A stretch of DNA of 64,000 bases from Sympetrum striolatum (Eukaryota; Arthropoda; Insecta; Odonata; Libellulidae), in the NCBI GenBank assembly GCA_947579665.1, contig OX388351.1, positions 2,604,001 to 2,668,000 of the forward strand, in the 5' to 3' direction. Within the stretch, counting starts at the first letter, position 1; every line of letters begins with the position of its first letter. The notes beneath the pieces were generated by a model. That model was given only the letters and a program-made list of their open reading frames with translations, was not told the DNA's origin and searched no databases. The translations under genes and the position numbers were made by a program. Shown piece by piece: positions 11,301-22,165 of this stretch.

Positions 11301-14300
11301 ACACCATGGAAAGCGTACCAATAAAACAAACAACCAAAATATCTCAAAATGAATTCATACGAAAGAGCACTTGCAACTGAGGATGACTATGCTAAGGTGT
11401 TATCAAGTCCTCGAAGAGCAACGAACTACTTATCTGATATTGATATACAGTCCCCATTTCCCCAAGATTTCTGTAAATGATGAGATAAAAGACATTGTTT
11501 CTGATTATTTTCTAAGATGAACGGGATAGTCTGAGTAATTGTAACAATTTCCTTCTTCAGTTTTGAAAAACAGTGGCTAGTGAATGTAACACCAATTTTA
11601 ATTTTTACCACTAGATTTGAAGTAAAACGACCATTAAATTTTAAGAGATCTTCACTTTAAGACTTAATATTTTGGAAAATCACCTTTTGGTTCGGACAAT
11701 TTCTTTTATTCGAAGTAAACAACTTTCTATACGATGTTCATGATACCGGAGTCATTTCAAGCAGAACAGATTCTGGTTGAATTTTACATTAAATAACGAT
11801 ACTTTCTCATGAAAATAGACTCTCTTGATGCTTCAATTCCAAATCCGTGCTATTATTCTTGATTGGGGAAAACCGCTGTGCTCTGCTGGCGAAATATTGA
11901 TTTTGTTAAAATCTAAGTTCTCTGGACGTACTTCGTGCAACGATATTTATAAATGATAAAAATTACAAAGTGTTTTTTTATAATTTCTTGATTTTATTAT
12001 TATAAAGTTAGATAACGCTCCGAATCTATGATGGATTAAGGAACTTCTTAATTGGGAAAGCAAAGAAATTCATCCGAATTTTCCTGGGAAACTGAAGAAA
12101 AAAATGAAGATAACTAAAACCAGATGATTTGAAACCTTGAACATAACATAATTTGTTTGCAAATCAAACTTTCGCTCTATACTGGGACGGATATTTTTTA
12201 ATATTCAACAGTTTAAGTAAATTAGAATTGATTGCCTTACACGTGGGGACCGAACCTTTAAATTAAATTTATAGAAAACTAATTGGTTTCTCTGTTTAAA
12301 GGATTTTGGTGATTAAAAACATTAAAGATATGATAATACATTCTTAAAATACTGTGTAAATTAAGGGACTTTATTCAACCAAAATATTATGTTTGTTGCT
12401 CAAACTCTGTTACCTTACTTTGTGGACCGCATGAGGGCATGAATACCCAATTATTGTAGTTATTGTAGTATTGTAGTTGCACAGAGTATAATATTTAAAG
12501 TAACCTTGCCGTTTTCACGACTGGACGGTTATTTTCCATTATTTAGGGCTTCAATTCTTCTGCAATTGTGAAATTTGAGCGAAGTACATGTAAGTAACAT
12601 CCCATCTTGCACTTGAGAAAAAAGAGGATGCTTGTTTACACAATTAAGTGGACTGGCGATCTGTGAAGTTTTCCGGAGTCCGGAGCGACATCAATCTCAT
12701 TCAACCACTGCAAATAAATTAAAAAGCGGTTTCCCTGATAGGAAACCGCCACCTTATCTAATCTTTGAGAGATGCAGTAGGCATCGTCTTTTTTACTTTA
12801 TCCGCACTTGTTTCTGTCGGTTCGAACATAAAATCTCCTTGGTTTTTACAGCGATAACACCAGTGGCAAAAGACCCAACTAAAATTTTGAATCAGGCAAT
12901 TCTACAACTTACATTGCAGGGGTTTAAAATATTAACCCAAGTCATTGTAGCAACATTATTAATAAAACGCAAAAGAAGGTAACTTTAGTTTTCATTGTGT
13001 TTTGACATGATAGTTTAAACAACAATAGTTTTTTCTTTAATCTTTTACATTAAATGATATCGTGAAGTTAGCTCAATTTTTCGCAATAAAACTAAAAAAA
13101 TAAAAATTATTTACAAATGCGCAGTAATTGTTTGCTTGTATTTTGGAACATAATATATAGGAACGGGAGTTTTGATAAATATATAGCAATTATGATGAAC
13201 GTGACGAAATAATTTGTTAAATAATTGAAAATATAAAAATTTGAGGATTTGATTTGATATTTTTCGTTATTCAGAATTAGGTTACATCAGCAATAGGAAA
13301 ATAAATATTTGTTGCAAATGCAGCTGGATTTTGGCAACAAGTTGAACAATTATGACGAAAAGAACAATAGATACGAGCATTGTTTTAAGTCTTATTTGGT
13401 AGTATATATTCTTAAGTGAGGATAATATATATTCTTAAGTTAGGATGAGTGAATTAAAAAAAACTGGGCTTCTTTTGTAAATAAAATGAGTAATTATGTC
13501 GTTGCTGAATCGAGTAATTCCATCAAATAGTTACTCACTTTTCTCGTCGAATGATAAACAGGAAAAAGTTTACAGGAAGTTTTCACCGCCGTATTCCATT
13601 GCGTCATAACCTCAAAATTCGCAATGTCACCTAACTTACTACGTTAGTGAAAGCTTTACTCGATATACCTAGAATTAGGGAGGTAGATAAGATTCAAATT
13701 TCCGGAAACTTCTTTTCTGGGATGAACTTTCTGTTCGAGATCGCACTTATTCACTTTTATGCAAGTCACGCTGAAGACGAGTGTTTTTTCTCTCCGATAG
13801 GCTTTACCCATTTCTAAGTCAAAGGCAATTGAAAGAATTCCTTTGGCCTTTTTAACTGTAGAATGGTAATGGTTTTACAGCATCGAGATTTATGTTTTTA
13901 TATTTTTTAAATCCTTATAAGCTCCTTACCCCACTTCCTATGATTTATTTATGAATCTTATGGTTTGCGTTCTAAGGTTTATGTCGAGTTGTTACGTTTA
14001 TGTATGGTATTCTTTGTTGGAGCCGTGGTATATGATAGGCTTTTGCATTCTTATTTGAAGAATTTTTCTCTCTCCATAGACAATTCTTATAGCATTATAT
14101 GTATAAATCAATAAAAATAGGAAAGGTTTGTCTTAATTTTGGCTTTTCCTCGTCTATCAAAGCGTTAATTTTTCTCTCACGTGGATTTACCATGAGGGTT
14201 TTTAGTTTCGTATTCATTTAAGTTCCGCTATAATTAATTTTGTGATCGATTCCTCAGATATGATTGATCATGCTCAGAAGCCCGTTTAAAAGAATTTTAT

Positions 14301-14311
14301 GCATTGCTAAC
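8331..14311. other. ~6 kb AT-rich stretch, no gene recognised
   Basis: Only small structures are visible. A 14-bp unit (TTGAAATCGTATAG) is repeated three times at 8532-8573. A perfect 9-bp hairpin GCGGTTTCC-CTGATA-GGAAACCGC lies at 12725-12748, and a short direct repeat of TATATATTCTTAAGT is near 13400-13440. The longest open frame, 116 codons (12632-12982, +), has no recognisable domain and I do not call it a gene. Confidence 0.5.
8532..8573. repeat. 14-bp tandem repeat, three units
   Basis: TTGAAATCGTATAG occurs twice exactly and a third time with one change (TTGTAATCGTATAG), back to back. Confidence 0.9.
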
Positions 14312-14695
14312 GTTCCTGCTACCATACTCCGATGAATAGAATATTGTTTTTGTCATGTGGTACAGGATAGAGAAAAATGTATCTTTCGTTTTCTTTTGTC
14401 CCAGTCTTGATCATGGCTGTGATGAAATGAAAGCTACTGAGGTATGAGTGAATAATTGCACTGAATTTGGTCTCTCCTTATGGAATGCCAAGAAAAGTGT
14501 TGCTTATAACATCTAGCGGAACATGTCCACGCAAGTGGACATGTTCCGCTTATAGCATTCGGGCTCAGTGAGGAAAGCAATGGCAAACTACCTCACTCCT
14601 CATCCTGTCAGTGAACCTCATTCCTCTCTGCAGATTAGCTAATGCCGGAGGGGGTGAGGTACCAACCGACCTTCGGGCTGAATACTTTGCAGACA
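14312..14695. repeat. Interspersed repeat, copy 2
   Basis: Second copy of the repeat at 5785-6155. It is slightly longer, partly because a hairpin (14515-14550) is inserted between the conserved left half and the block GGCTCAGTGAGGAAAGCAA. The two copies differ at many positions, so the insertions are not recent duplicates of one another. Confidence 0.75.
14515..14550. repeat. Perfect 16-bp-stem hairpin inserted in repeat
   Basis: AGCGGAACATGTCCAC, loop GCAA, then the exact inverse complement. Imperfect 9-bp direct repeats CTTATAACA (14503-14511) and CTTATAGCA (14549-14557) flank it. The other copy of the host repeat has a different sequence here and no hairpin, so it looks like an insertion. 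Confidence 0.8.
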
Positions 14696-15021
14696 GATGC
14701 ATCGCTAAATGTGTGATCATTGATTACACTGATCCCTAAAAATGCTGTCGATATTCCCTTGTTATCTATGTGATTCTGGACAGTTTATATATACATACAT
14801 ATTATATATATTTAATTAGCACTCAAAATTTAACGAATTCCATTCTAAGGCCTTCATGATAATATTCTATATCACCGCATTGCCTTATTATTCAGTTGTG
14901 TTTGTTAAGTACTGAATCACTAATTATTTTGTTGAAATGTGCAATTGAAATAAAACCATTGATGGAAGTTAACTTATGAACAAGCCAATTCTGTCAATTT
15001 TCTGAATAAATAAAAATAAAG

Positions 15022-15760
15022 GTAGAGGTAGGTCATGTGATACCTGGTTAGCCCTTTTTCTCAACGATGTAGTTAGAACATCTGATAAAGTTATAAGAAC
15101 AGACGCAATGTTTCTAGATCACAGAAAAGCTTTCGATCGAGTATCGCATGTAAAATTAATTCATAAGTTGATGACTTACGGGATTAACGGAAAAGTTGTT
15201 GGATGGATGAGGTAATTTCTCAGAGACAGATCTCAGTGAGTTGCGTTGGACGGAATTTTATCTGATGAGGTTTGCGTCACATCCGGTGTTCCGCAGAGAA
15301 GTGTATTAGGACTAATTTTTATTCCTGATTTATATTAATGATGTTGTGTATAATGTTAACTGCAAAGTTAGTTTATTCGCTGATGATACTATTGTGTATA
15401 GAGAGATCGTAACTCAAGATGACACTGGTTGTTTGCAGAACGATCCGAATATTATTTCGGGTTGGTGTATTGATTGGTAGCTCGAGCTGAATGTAAAGAA
15501 GTACATTAACATGACTTTCACGCGGTCCACTAACGTTACCTGCGTACCGTATAGAATTTCAGGAAATCCCTTGGAGCTCGTGATGCATCATAAATATCTA
15601 GAAATTACTTTCAGCAGTAATTTTTCCTTAAAAGATCCGAAGCGTAATAGGAAAGGCAAATGGGATGCAAAGATTATCCAGCAGAATTCTGAGGGGATGG
15701 TCATCGAGAGTAAAAGAAATAGCGTACTTTCCCTTGATTTGACTTCTACTTGAAATGATG
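15022..15760 (+). pseudogene. Decayed LINE reverse transcriptase fragment
   Basis: A different LINE lineage from the copies at 0.5, 22 and 62 kb. Conserved phrases can be read in changing frames: GRGRSCDT, ALFLNDVVR, TDAMFLDHRKAFDRVSH (motif A), INGKVVGWM, VTSGVPQRSVLG (motif B), SLFADDTIVY (in another frame, catalytic ADD near 15377-15400), and LELNVKK. Several stops and frame changes interrupt it. The 80-codon open piece at 15511-15753 is its C-terminal part. No endonuclease or tail is seen. Confidence 0.8.
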
Positions 15761-16388
15761 GAATACTTCAATATCGACGGAAGCTTTTTGATAAATTTAT
15801 CACTACCGATTTCGGGGAGGAGATAACTGATATTGTTATCCCAGTTATAAACTTACGCGATCTTTGGGAAAAAACAGATAGATAGTTACTTTTAGTGGTT
15901 TTTCCCGCGAAGTATTAGAGAAGCTAATAGCTCTCCAGGTTAGATATGGATTTCGGTGTTTAACACCCCCTGCCACGCGCCACTGGTGGATTGAAGGGTT
16001 TAAATGGAAATGTAAAGTGTCGAAAAGATTTACACAAATATTGTTTCCACAATTCAGCTGGTTTTTAACAGTTACTTCATTAACGTTTCCTTATAGTTCG
16101 CTTGTTTACCTAGGAAATCTTTGTTTTTGAGGATTTTTGGGAGTAAGGTCCATACAACTTTTCCGGTAGAATAAACAAAAATTTAGAGAATTGCGTAATA
16201 TTTATCCAACCGCTCGGCAGTCTTCCTGGCAATATCATTCGAATCTTTCCTGCGGACTTATCACACGCTTATCATGCTTTCAACTATCCTGACTCTGGCT
16301 GCTTACCTTACAAATCGAATCTGAATATTCGAATTTAACAAAAGTATTCTGAAATCAAGATGTTCAGGCGTTACTTTGTGGAAAGCCA
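15761..16388. other. Spacer, possible continuation of decayed LINE
   Basis: The first ~100 bp may still be LINE 3' sequence; after that nothing is recognised. Confidence 0.35.
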
Positions 16389-16947
16389 TTTGAAAATGAA
16401 AAAAAAACACTGTAAATTTTCCACACTATTTTATTTTAAAGTACGACCGGTTTCGCTACCGGAATAGCATCTTCTGGTACAGAAATATTTTAAAATTTCC
16501 TTATGTGCTGAGGGGTTGGAGGGGAGGGGGAGGAGAGGTTATGGGAATATCCTTTTGGGAAGGGAGATGAGAGGTGAGGTGTGGGGGAAGGTGTATTCGT
16601 TGGTGAGAAAACCCTTTTTCGCGGGAAAATTCACTATTTCAATTGTTTCTAGTATGTCTAACCGTCTTCCTTTCTTCTCCTGGTGAAGACGTGCGGGGGT
16701 AATTGAAATAGTGAATTTTCCCGCGGAAAAGGGTTTTCTCACCAACGAATACACCTTCCCCCACACCTCACCTCTCATCTCCCTTCCCAAAAGGATATTC
16801 GCATAACCTCTCCTCCCCCTCCCCTCAGCACATAAGGAAAATTTAAAATATTTCTGTACCAGAAGATGCTACTCCGGTAGCGCAACCGGTCGTACTTTAA
16901 AATAAAATAGTGTGGAAAATTTACAGTGTTTCTTTTCATTTTCAAAA
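16389..16947. mobile_element. Foldback (snap-back) element, ~250-bp arms
   Basis: Left arm 16389-16644 and right arm 16701-16947 are near-perfect inverted repeats around a 56-bp loop. Each arm contains a hammerhead-like stretch: minus strand near 16445-16480 (AGAAGATGC..GCGAAACCGGTCG) and the plus-strand counterpart near 16860-16895, where GAAACC has become GCAACC. The arms also carry a C-rich block. Open frames across the arms are by-products of the palindrome. No transposase or clear target duplication is seen. Confidence 0.85.
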
Positions 16948-18423
16948 GTATTCTGTTCCGAGTTTCCGAAGAAAGGAATACCTTTTAAGCGCAAGCCCAT
17001 CATTGGATCGCATCATCACTCACATCCCGAACACTCACTCAGTGGTCCACTGTTAGTTTCAGAAACAACTCTCATTACCATTACATTAAAAACAGTAATC
17101 ATTTGATATATTTTAAAGGGAAGCATCGATAATAAAAATTGTAATTGGAGAGACATTATTGTATGGAACTTTATTTTCAGGATATTATAAGCTGTTTACC
17201 GAAAAATATGCAGTATGTATATGAATTCAATTATATATTCTTTTATGTATAAATGAAAATTCATCGAAAATAATAAAGATTACCTTTATTCCCCCAAAAT
17301 TCTTCACCCACGGGCCGCAATCTTGTTTTGCCATTCACCAATGAGGTCCTTCCGTTCTTGTAACTTTGAAGGCTTGCTCTTCGTGTTCATCTGGCCGTTA
17401 TTTTATCATTTAATCATTTTTAGTATACAACTTCTTTCATTTGAGTGTCATTTAGGGTCAGTCATGAATCTTCATCATGTTGCACAGGTATACCATTAAG
17501 AAATGAGAGATAAATCCGACTTCATCCGCATTAAACGTTATTTTTTTAAATTACAAATTAAATTTATCACTGTCGAATACATTCATATCGTACTTCATAC
17601 ACTGTCGTAAAACCTAATATTATCTCACCGCGAAGTACCATTTCAAGAAATATTTCGATTTCATTCGTAATTTACGGGATGGGGAAACTCCATTATTAAT
17701 TAACCTTCCTTACAGATCGACGCTCCGTGAATTTATAGTAAGGTGAATAAAGAGCAATAAAATGTTAACTTCAAGTAACTTTAAGGACTCCAAAACGGAA
17801 TATTTGCGCGGCACTTTACGTCGAGTAGTTGCTGCTGTTATTCCCACTTCATGATCTTGTTTTTACCATGGTTTCTAGTAAACATTGGCTCACTGAAGTC
17901 ACTTCAACGACCGAATTTCCATTTGAAGATTCTCCTCCGACCCATGGAAGCGAAATCGCTGATGAATGTCTACGCATGACTCTTGAGATGACCTTGCGCT
18001 GTGACTTTTCCTCAACTCAGAGGTCAAGACACTGAGCGATAGAGCTTCTTCCCTCACGATTTAGCTCTGCATAGCATGATACTGCAAAATCTGCGGTGTG
18101 GGGGCAGAGGAGAATGTGGGATTCGGGTGCAAGTGAGTGTGCTACAATTCGATTTCCAAGAGAAACGACAACCAGAGACATTATTCTTTTACCTTTCACC
18201 TCGTAAATGAACTTCCTTGCTTTGGAAAATCATATGTTGCGTACATTGGGCGTTGATGTTTGTTGTATCGCGATTGAAATGGCTATACTTTGCTATTCAT
18301 CAGCATCTATTTTCAATTACCGCATTTCAGGATAATTGACGATCCTTTGCCCTTTGACTTTTCCTATTTGTATATATTGCGCTAGATAAATATAAATTCA
18401 AACATCTTTTTAAATATTGGTGT
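16948..18423. other. AT-rich spacer, no gene recognised
   Basis: Short open frames (60-68 codons) at 17829-18035 (+) and 18017-18199 (-) have no family resemblance. Nothing else is seen. Confidence 0.4.
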
Positions 18424-18845
18424 GTGATAATCACGAATAGAGAAAAGTTCAGCGTTATTGAAATGTATCCGAGACTCTTTGGACTCCCACACAAAGAAAA
18501 CCATCCCATCAGGTCGGTTATATCAAATGTTTGTTCCCCTATCCGTAAAATTGCATACAAACTATAGCATCATACGAAAATTTACAAATTTACAACCATC
18601 GTATGGGATAAAAATTCAATAGAATTAACTAAGCTACTAGTTAACAAAAATTTCCCAAAGAGCTGTCTCCTAACTGGCTTCGACGTTAAAAATCTACTCA
18701 CATCCATTCCCACTGATGAAGCATTAGAAGTTCTCCAGAATATGTTACAAAAATCTGGAATTTATCCCATTTTCGAAAGGAAATCATTGATTTAACTTCA
18801 GTTTGTTTAGCGCAAAATTACTTCCAATTCGAGAACAGCTTTTAT
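18424..18845 (+). pseudogene. Penelope-like element RT fragment
   Basis: Reads as the fingers and motif-A part of a PLE reverse transcriptase: PRLFGLPHKENHPIRSV, then a stop, then NSIELTKLLVNKNFP, LTGFDVKNLLTSIPTDEAL (motif A Asp in FDV), and after a frameshift EIIDLTSVCLAQNYFQFE. Motif B onward and the GIY-YIG nuclease are absent. At least one stop (near 18564) and one frameshift (near 18785) are present. It is the opposite strand from, and more diverged than, the PLE at 26119-27484. Confidence 0.8.
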
Positions 18846-18904
18846 TATTAGAGAAAAGGATTAGCAATGTGATCTCCCCTATCCTATGCCCTGCCCATGA
18901 GGTA

Positions 18905-19080
18905 AGGCGTGCACACACCGGCGCGGGATTTAGTTTACGTGGCGGGATACCGTAGCGCGCACACCGATGCGAATCCCGCACGGCGGAACGCGGGACTGCA
19001 GCGAATTTTTCTCGGTTCGCTGCATGCACGAAATCCCGCGTCCCGCGACTCTGGTCCGGAATCTGAAATCGTTGAGAAAT
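18905..19080. repeat. CpG-rich block with repeated GCACAC / GCGGGAT motifs
   Basis: A sharp GC-rich island in AT-rich DNA. Variants of TGCACACACC, GCGCACACCG and GCATGCACGA each lie near a GCGGGAT or ATCCCGC word, so it looks built from short direct and inverted subrepeats. Its place just upstream of the Harbinger locus suggests a subterminal or promoter region of that element, but I could not find a matching inverted copy on the far side. Confidence 0.45.
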
Positions 19081-19106
19081 GTCGACCACGAGGTAGCCCA
19101 AATAAG

Positions 19107-19207
19107 TATTTAAGTAGTATTTTACGGTCTAAGCCTTCTTATAAAAACAAGCAGAAAAAAGTCGAGATATGGAATAAAATTGGAGCTGAATATGGAACAT
19201 CTTGTGA
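19107..19207 (+). pseudogene. MADF-like exon remnant
   Basis: Reads SKPSYKNKQKKVEIWNKIGA then EYGTS, the pattern of the central helices of a MADF (Adf-1-type Myb/SANT-like) DNA-binding domain. A possible GT donor follows (TCTTGTGATT). It resembles but does not duplicate the MADF exon at 19623-19758. Either it is an older copy of the Harbinger accessory gene or a separate one. Confidence 0.45.
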
Positions 19208-19622
19208 TTATTTCACATCATTCCTAATAATATTATCCTAAATAATTTTGCGAGTCGCACGAAAAATAAAATATTCTCTGAAACTTGTTTTTTGATGATT
19301 TTCGATCAGTTGGAATGAAGAAAATAAAATAGTACATTTTATCCTTAAACGATTGTCTCACAAGATTTGTGAAGAAGGGATTCCGTGTCTGCTGATTTGT
19401 TGTCAGCGAGGATTAAGTTTCGAGACAAAGTATTTATTTGATGTAATAGATTTTCAAGGTTTCTGAAGAAGTTACTTTGTTTCTATTCAACGACTCTGCC
19501 ACGATTCGATCAATCGATCGACACGGCCAAAATACTCACTTTAAAGTAATCCAAAGGAGAGAAGGCTGAGGTTTACTTGAATAGAAATTATTCTTCAAGA
19601 ATAGAAGATAAAGCGAGTCATC

Positions 19623-21229
19623 ATGTCGACTACAGAAAAGTTGATTGAGATTGTGAAGCAGTATCCTCTTCTTTACAATTTGGACCATCCGGATTACAGT
19701 AACAATCGGAAAAAGGATCAGACTTGGGACATAATAGGGAAAGAATGTGGATCAACTGGTGAGTCAATTCCTAATATTTTTTAAAGACAGAATAGAAATC
19801 TCACTTAAAAAATAAAGTAACAGTACGTTCATACTAGATCTTTTATTATTCAAAGTAATTCATAAAGTTTTCTCGAACTTGAAATGCCATACCTGCGGCT
19901 CGTTTACAATCATTCTCTATCGTGATCAAAGCGCCTGTTGCCTTCGGCGGTTCTAAAAGTTCGTTGTATTCAATTTCTCCTGTTTTACACCTTAAAAAAT
20001 TGTGTAATACACATGTTGTTTTCACGATTAAGCTCACGTATTTTACGTCTATTTCAATGGGTCTGTGATAAATCCTCCATTTCTAGGCGAGAATGATTCA
20101 AAAGCATTCTCCACTACTCTTCTTGCTCTGCATAGTCTGTAATAAAATTTTTATTTTTTCACGTCACCTCTAGCTTGTCTCTGTGGAAATGGCCTCATTA
20201 AGTACGGCTTTAGACCAAATGCTTCATCACCTATTATTACATGAGGCGTTGGGTGACTTTGGTCAGGAAGATTTTTTGCACTAGGAACTTCCATTGTTCC
20301 TGATTCGAATTTTTTCCCATTGCAGATGCTTCAAATATTCCTCCATCACTGTTTTTTCCATAGCCCCCCACATCGATACAAATGAATTCGTAGTCCGCCC
20401 CAACGATTGCTAATAGTACAATAGAAATTTTTTTTGATGTAGCAAAAATGTTTTGAGCCAGTATTCCTCGGGCATTTAATTGTTATATGTTTTCATCAAT
20501 GCTACCAATACAATTTGGAAATTGCCACTTTTTGGCGAACCTTAAAGCAGACGATTCCCAAGTCCTAGAAGAAGGCTCAGCCATGTATGTAGGCTGCATT
20601 CGATTCCAAATCGCTGCGCAAACTTCCTTCATGATGACACTGACTGTAGAAAATCCCACTCTGAAACTATGTCTTATGGTTGAAAACGAGTCCCCAGTAG
20701 CGAGGTACCTGAAATGGAAAATATATGCTTTTCACACTGCATCATTTCATTGTAATCTTATTTTTCCTTAGGAGAGATAATAAAGAAGAAATGGAAAAAT
20801 CTTAGAGATACCTACAGCAAATATTTGAAGAGCTTAAAGAATACCATTGGTCAAAGTTTTTAAAATAATTATAAAGAGTGGCAATGGGCTAATGCGATGG
20901 AAAGCTTTAAGCCTTTCTTGGCATTTGCCAACACTGAATCCAACGTCAGCTATTCTGCTACCGAGGGTGCATGCGATGCAAATGCGAAGACTGTGGAGAC
21001 AATGGATCCCAACCGTTCAAACCAACCACTTGCAGATTCCAATACTGAAGTGGATAACAAAATAATACCAGAGGTTCCAACAAAGAGGAAGAGGACTGTC
21101 AACGAGAGCAAAGACAATACGTCGGTGGACAAAGTGTTAGAATACTTTGAAAATAAATGTAGGTATACAGATGATCCCATTGATCTAATCTTTTTAGGTT
21201 ATGCGTTTTTTTTAAATTTTTTATGTTAA
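19623..21229 (+). pseudogene. Harbinger accessory protein, MADF + BESS (two exons, one internal stop)
   Basis: Exon 1 (19623-19758) begins MSTTEKLIEIVKQYPLLYNL and ends at a GGTGAGT donor. Exon 2 (20772-21229) follows a TTTTCCTTAG acceptor and joins in phase to give GEIIKKKWKNLRDTYSKYL, completing a MADF DNA-binding domain. The C-terminal part has a basic KRKR stretch and a BESS-like end (DDPIDLIFLGYA). One in-frame TAA follows KNTIGQSF (near 20860). In PIF/Harbinger elements a Myb/SANT- or MADF-type partner helps bring the transposase to the nucleus and to DNA. The transposase of this locus lies antisense inside the intron. Confidence 0.75.
19846..20708 (-). pseudogene. PIF/Harbinger transposase (DDE_4 type), frameshifted
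   Basis: An exon begins after a CCATTTCAG acceptor at 20709-20711 with YLATGDSFSTISHSFRVG. It continues through KKWQFPNCIGSID (first Asp), SDGGIFE, IIGDEAFGLKPYLMRPFP (second Asp), FYYRLCRARRVVENAF (catalytic Glu) and IEIDVKYVSLIVKTTCVLHN. A one-base loss right after the first Asp codon shifts the frame (the expected DGKH reads DEN). At least one further frame change is present near 20430 and another near 20080. The N-terminal exon is not found. It is similar to the transposase at 27951-29744. Confidence 0.85.
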
Positions 21230-21599
21230 TACATTTTATGGAAAATGGAAAAAAGAAAAGAGTACACGGCTGTTAGTAATTAACTTAAAAAGAAAAACTC
21301 CAATTGCCGTAATTCAACCAAGTAAGAAAACACTGTGACTTACCTTGGGGTGGTTCCACTGCTTCATCTGGAGAGTCCAACGTTGCAGGGGAACACCGGT
21401 ATTTGGACACTATATACGTATAAATAGCGTGTGAAGAAAAATTGACGAAGGTGTGTAGAATTACCCCGAGCAACGAGAACAGCGGACAATAAGCAATTTC
21501 TGACAGCCATCCCCTCATCGACTAACCACAGAAGCTTCATCCTAAGCAGCCCAAGGGACATCCATCGCAGAGTCAAGGAATCAAGAGGTTAATTAGTGC
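21230..21599. other. Spacer between Harbinger locus and LINE copy 2
   Basis: On the minus strand a possible exon ending SPDEAVEPPQ precedes a good donor (AAG/GTAAGTCAC near 21340). It may belong to the Harbinger unit, but the frame upstream is not recognisable. Confidence 0.3.
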
Positions 21600-22165
21600 C
21601 CAATTAGAAGTGCTGAGTAGTTTTACCCCCCTATAGTTTTCATATTTCCTCCTTAGTGCTCTCAGTTATAGTGTCTCATCCACGTTCTAGTGATCCTCTC
21701 ATTCAGTGCAGTGCATAATTCCATAGTGATTATCATATCCCAAATCAAGTGAGATCGTGTGTTCCCCATTGTAAAAGTGAAAATCTCTCCTCTCCGATCT
21801 TGTGCTTCCTTTCCCTTAGTGCTCCCTTTCCCCTAGTGCTCCCTTTCCCCAATCGTGAAGTAATTTCCAATCTAATTTGTGCGTGAAAGTAGTGCTTTTT
21901 TCTTTACTGAATTGGATCTTATTGCAGTGAATTTTAAATTGTAGTGAGTACAACCATAGTGAATTTCAAATAACTTTTTAAACTATCAAAGTACTATTAC
22001 CAATAACCTTAAGCGATCTTTGCGAAAACACCAAATTTTCAGCATAGTTTCATTATAAGTGGTTATTTGTGAGTTGGCAAGCTTTAAAAGAGAACGTCTT
22101 TTCCCTTATACCTTTGAGCAGGTTTTTCAAATTTTTCAGCATCCCACCCCATCCTTGAGCCATTT

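Noticed and set aside
12725..12748. Bacterial-type terminator hairpin
   Set aside because: The hairpin is perfect but no gene ends here and the setting is a eukaryotic nuclear genome.
12632..12982. 116-codon open frame on the plus strand
   Set aside because: No domain, no neighbouring exons and no codon-use signal that I can see; compatible with chance in 6 kb of featureless DNA.
16539..16790. 83-codon minus-strand frame
   Set aside because: Spans the loop of a foldback element and is largely palindromic.
20487..20771. 94-codon plus-strand open frame
   Set aside because: Antisense shadow of the Harbinger transposase at 19846-20708.
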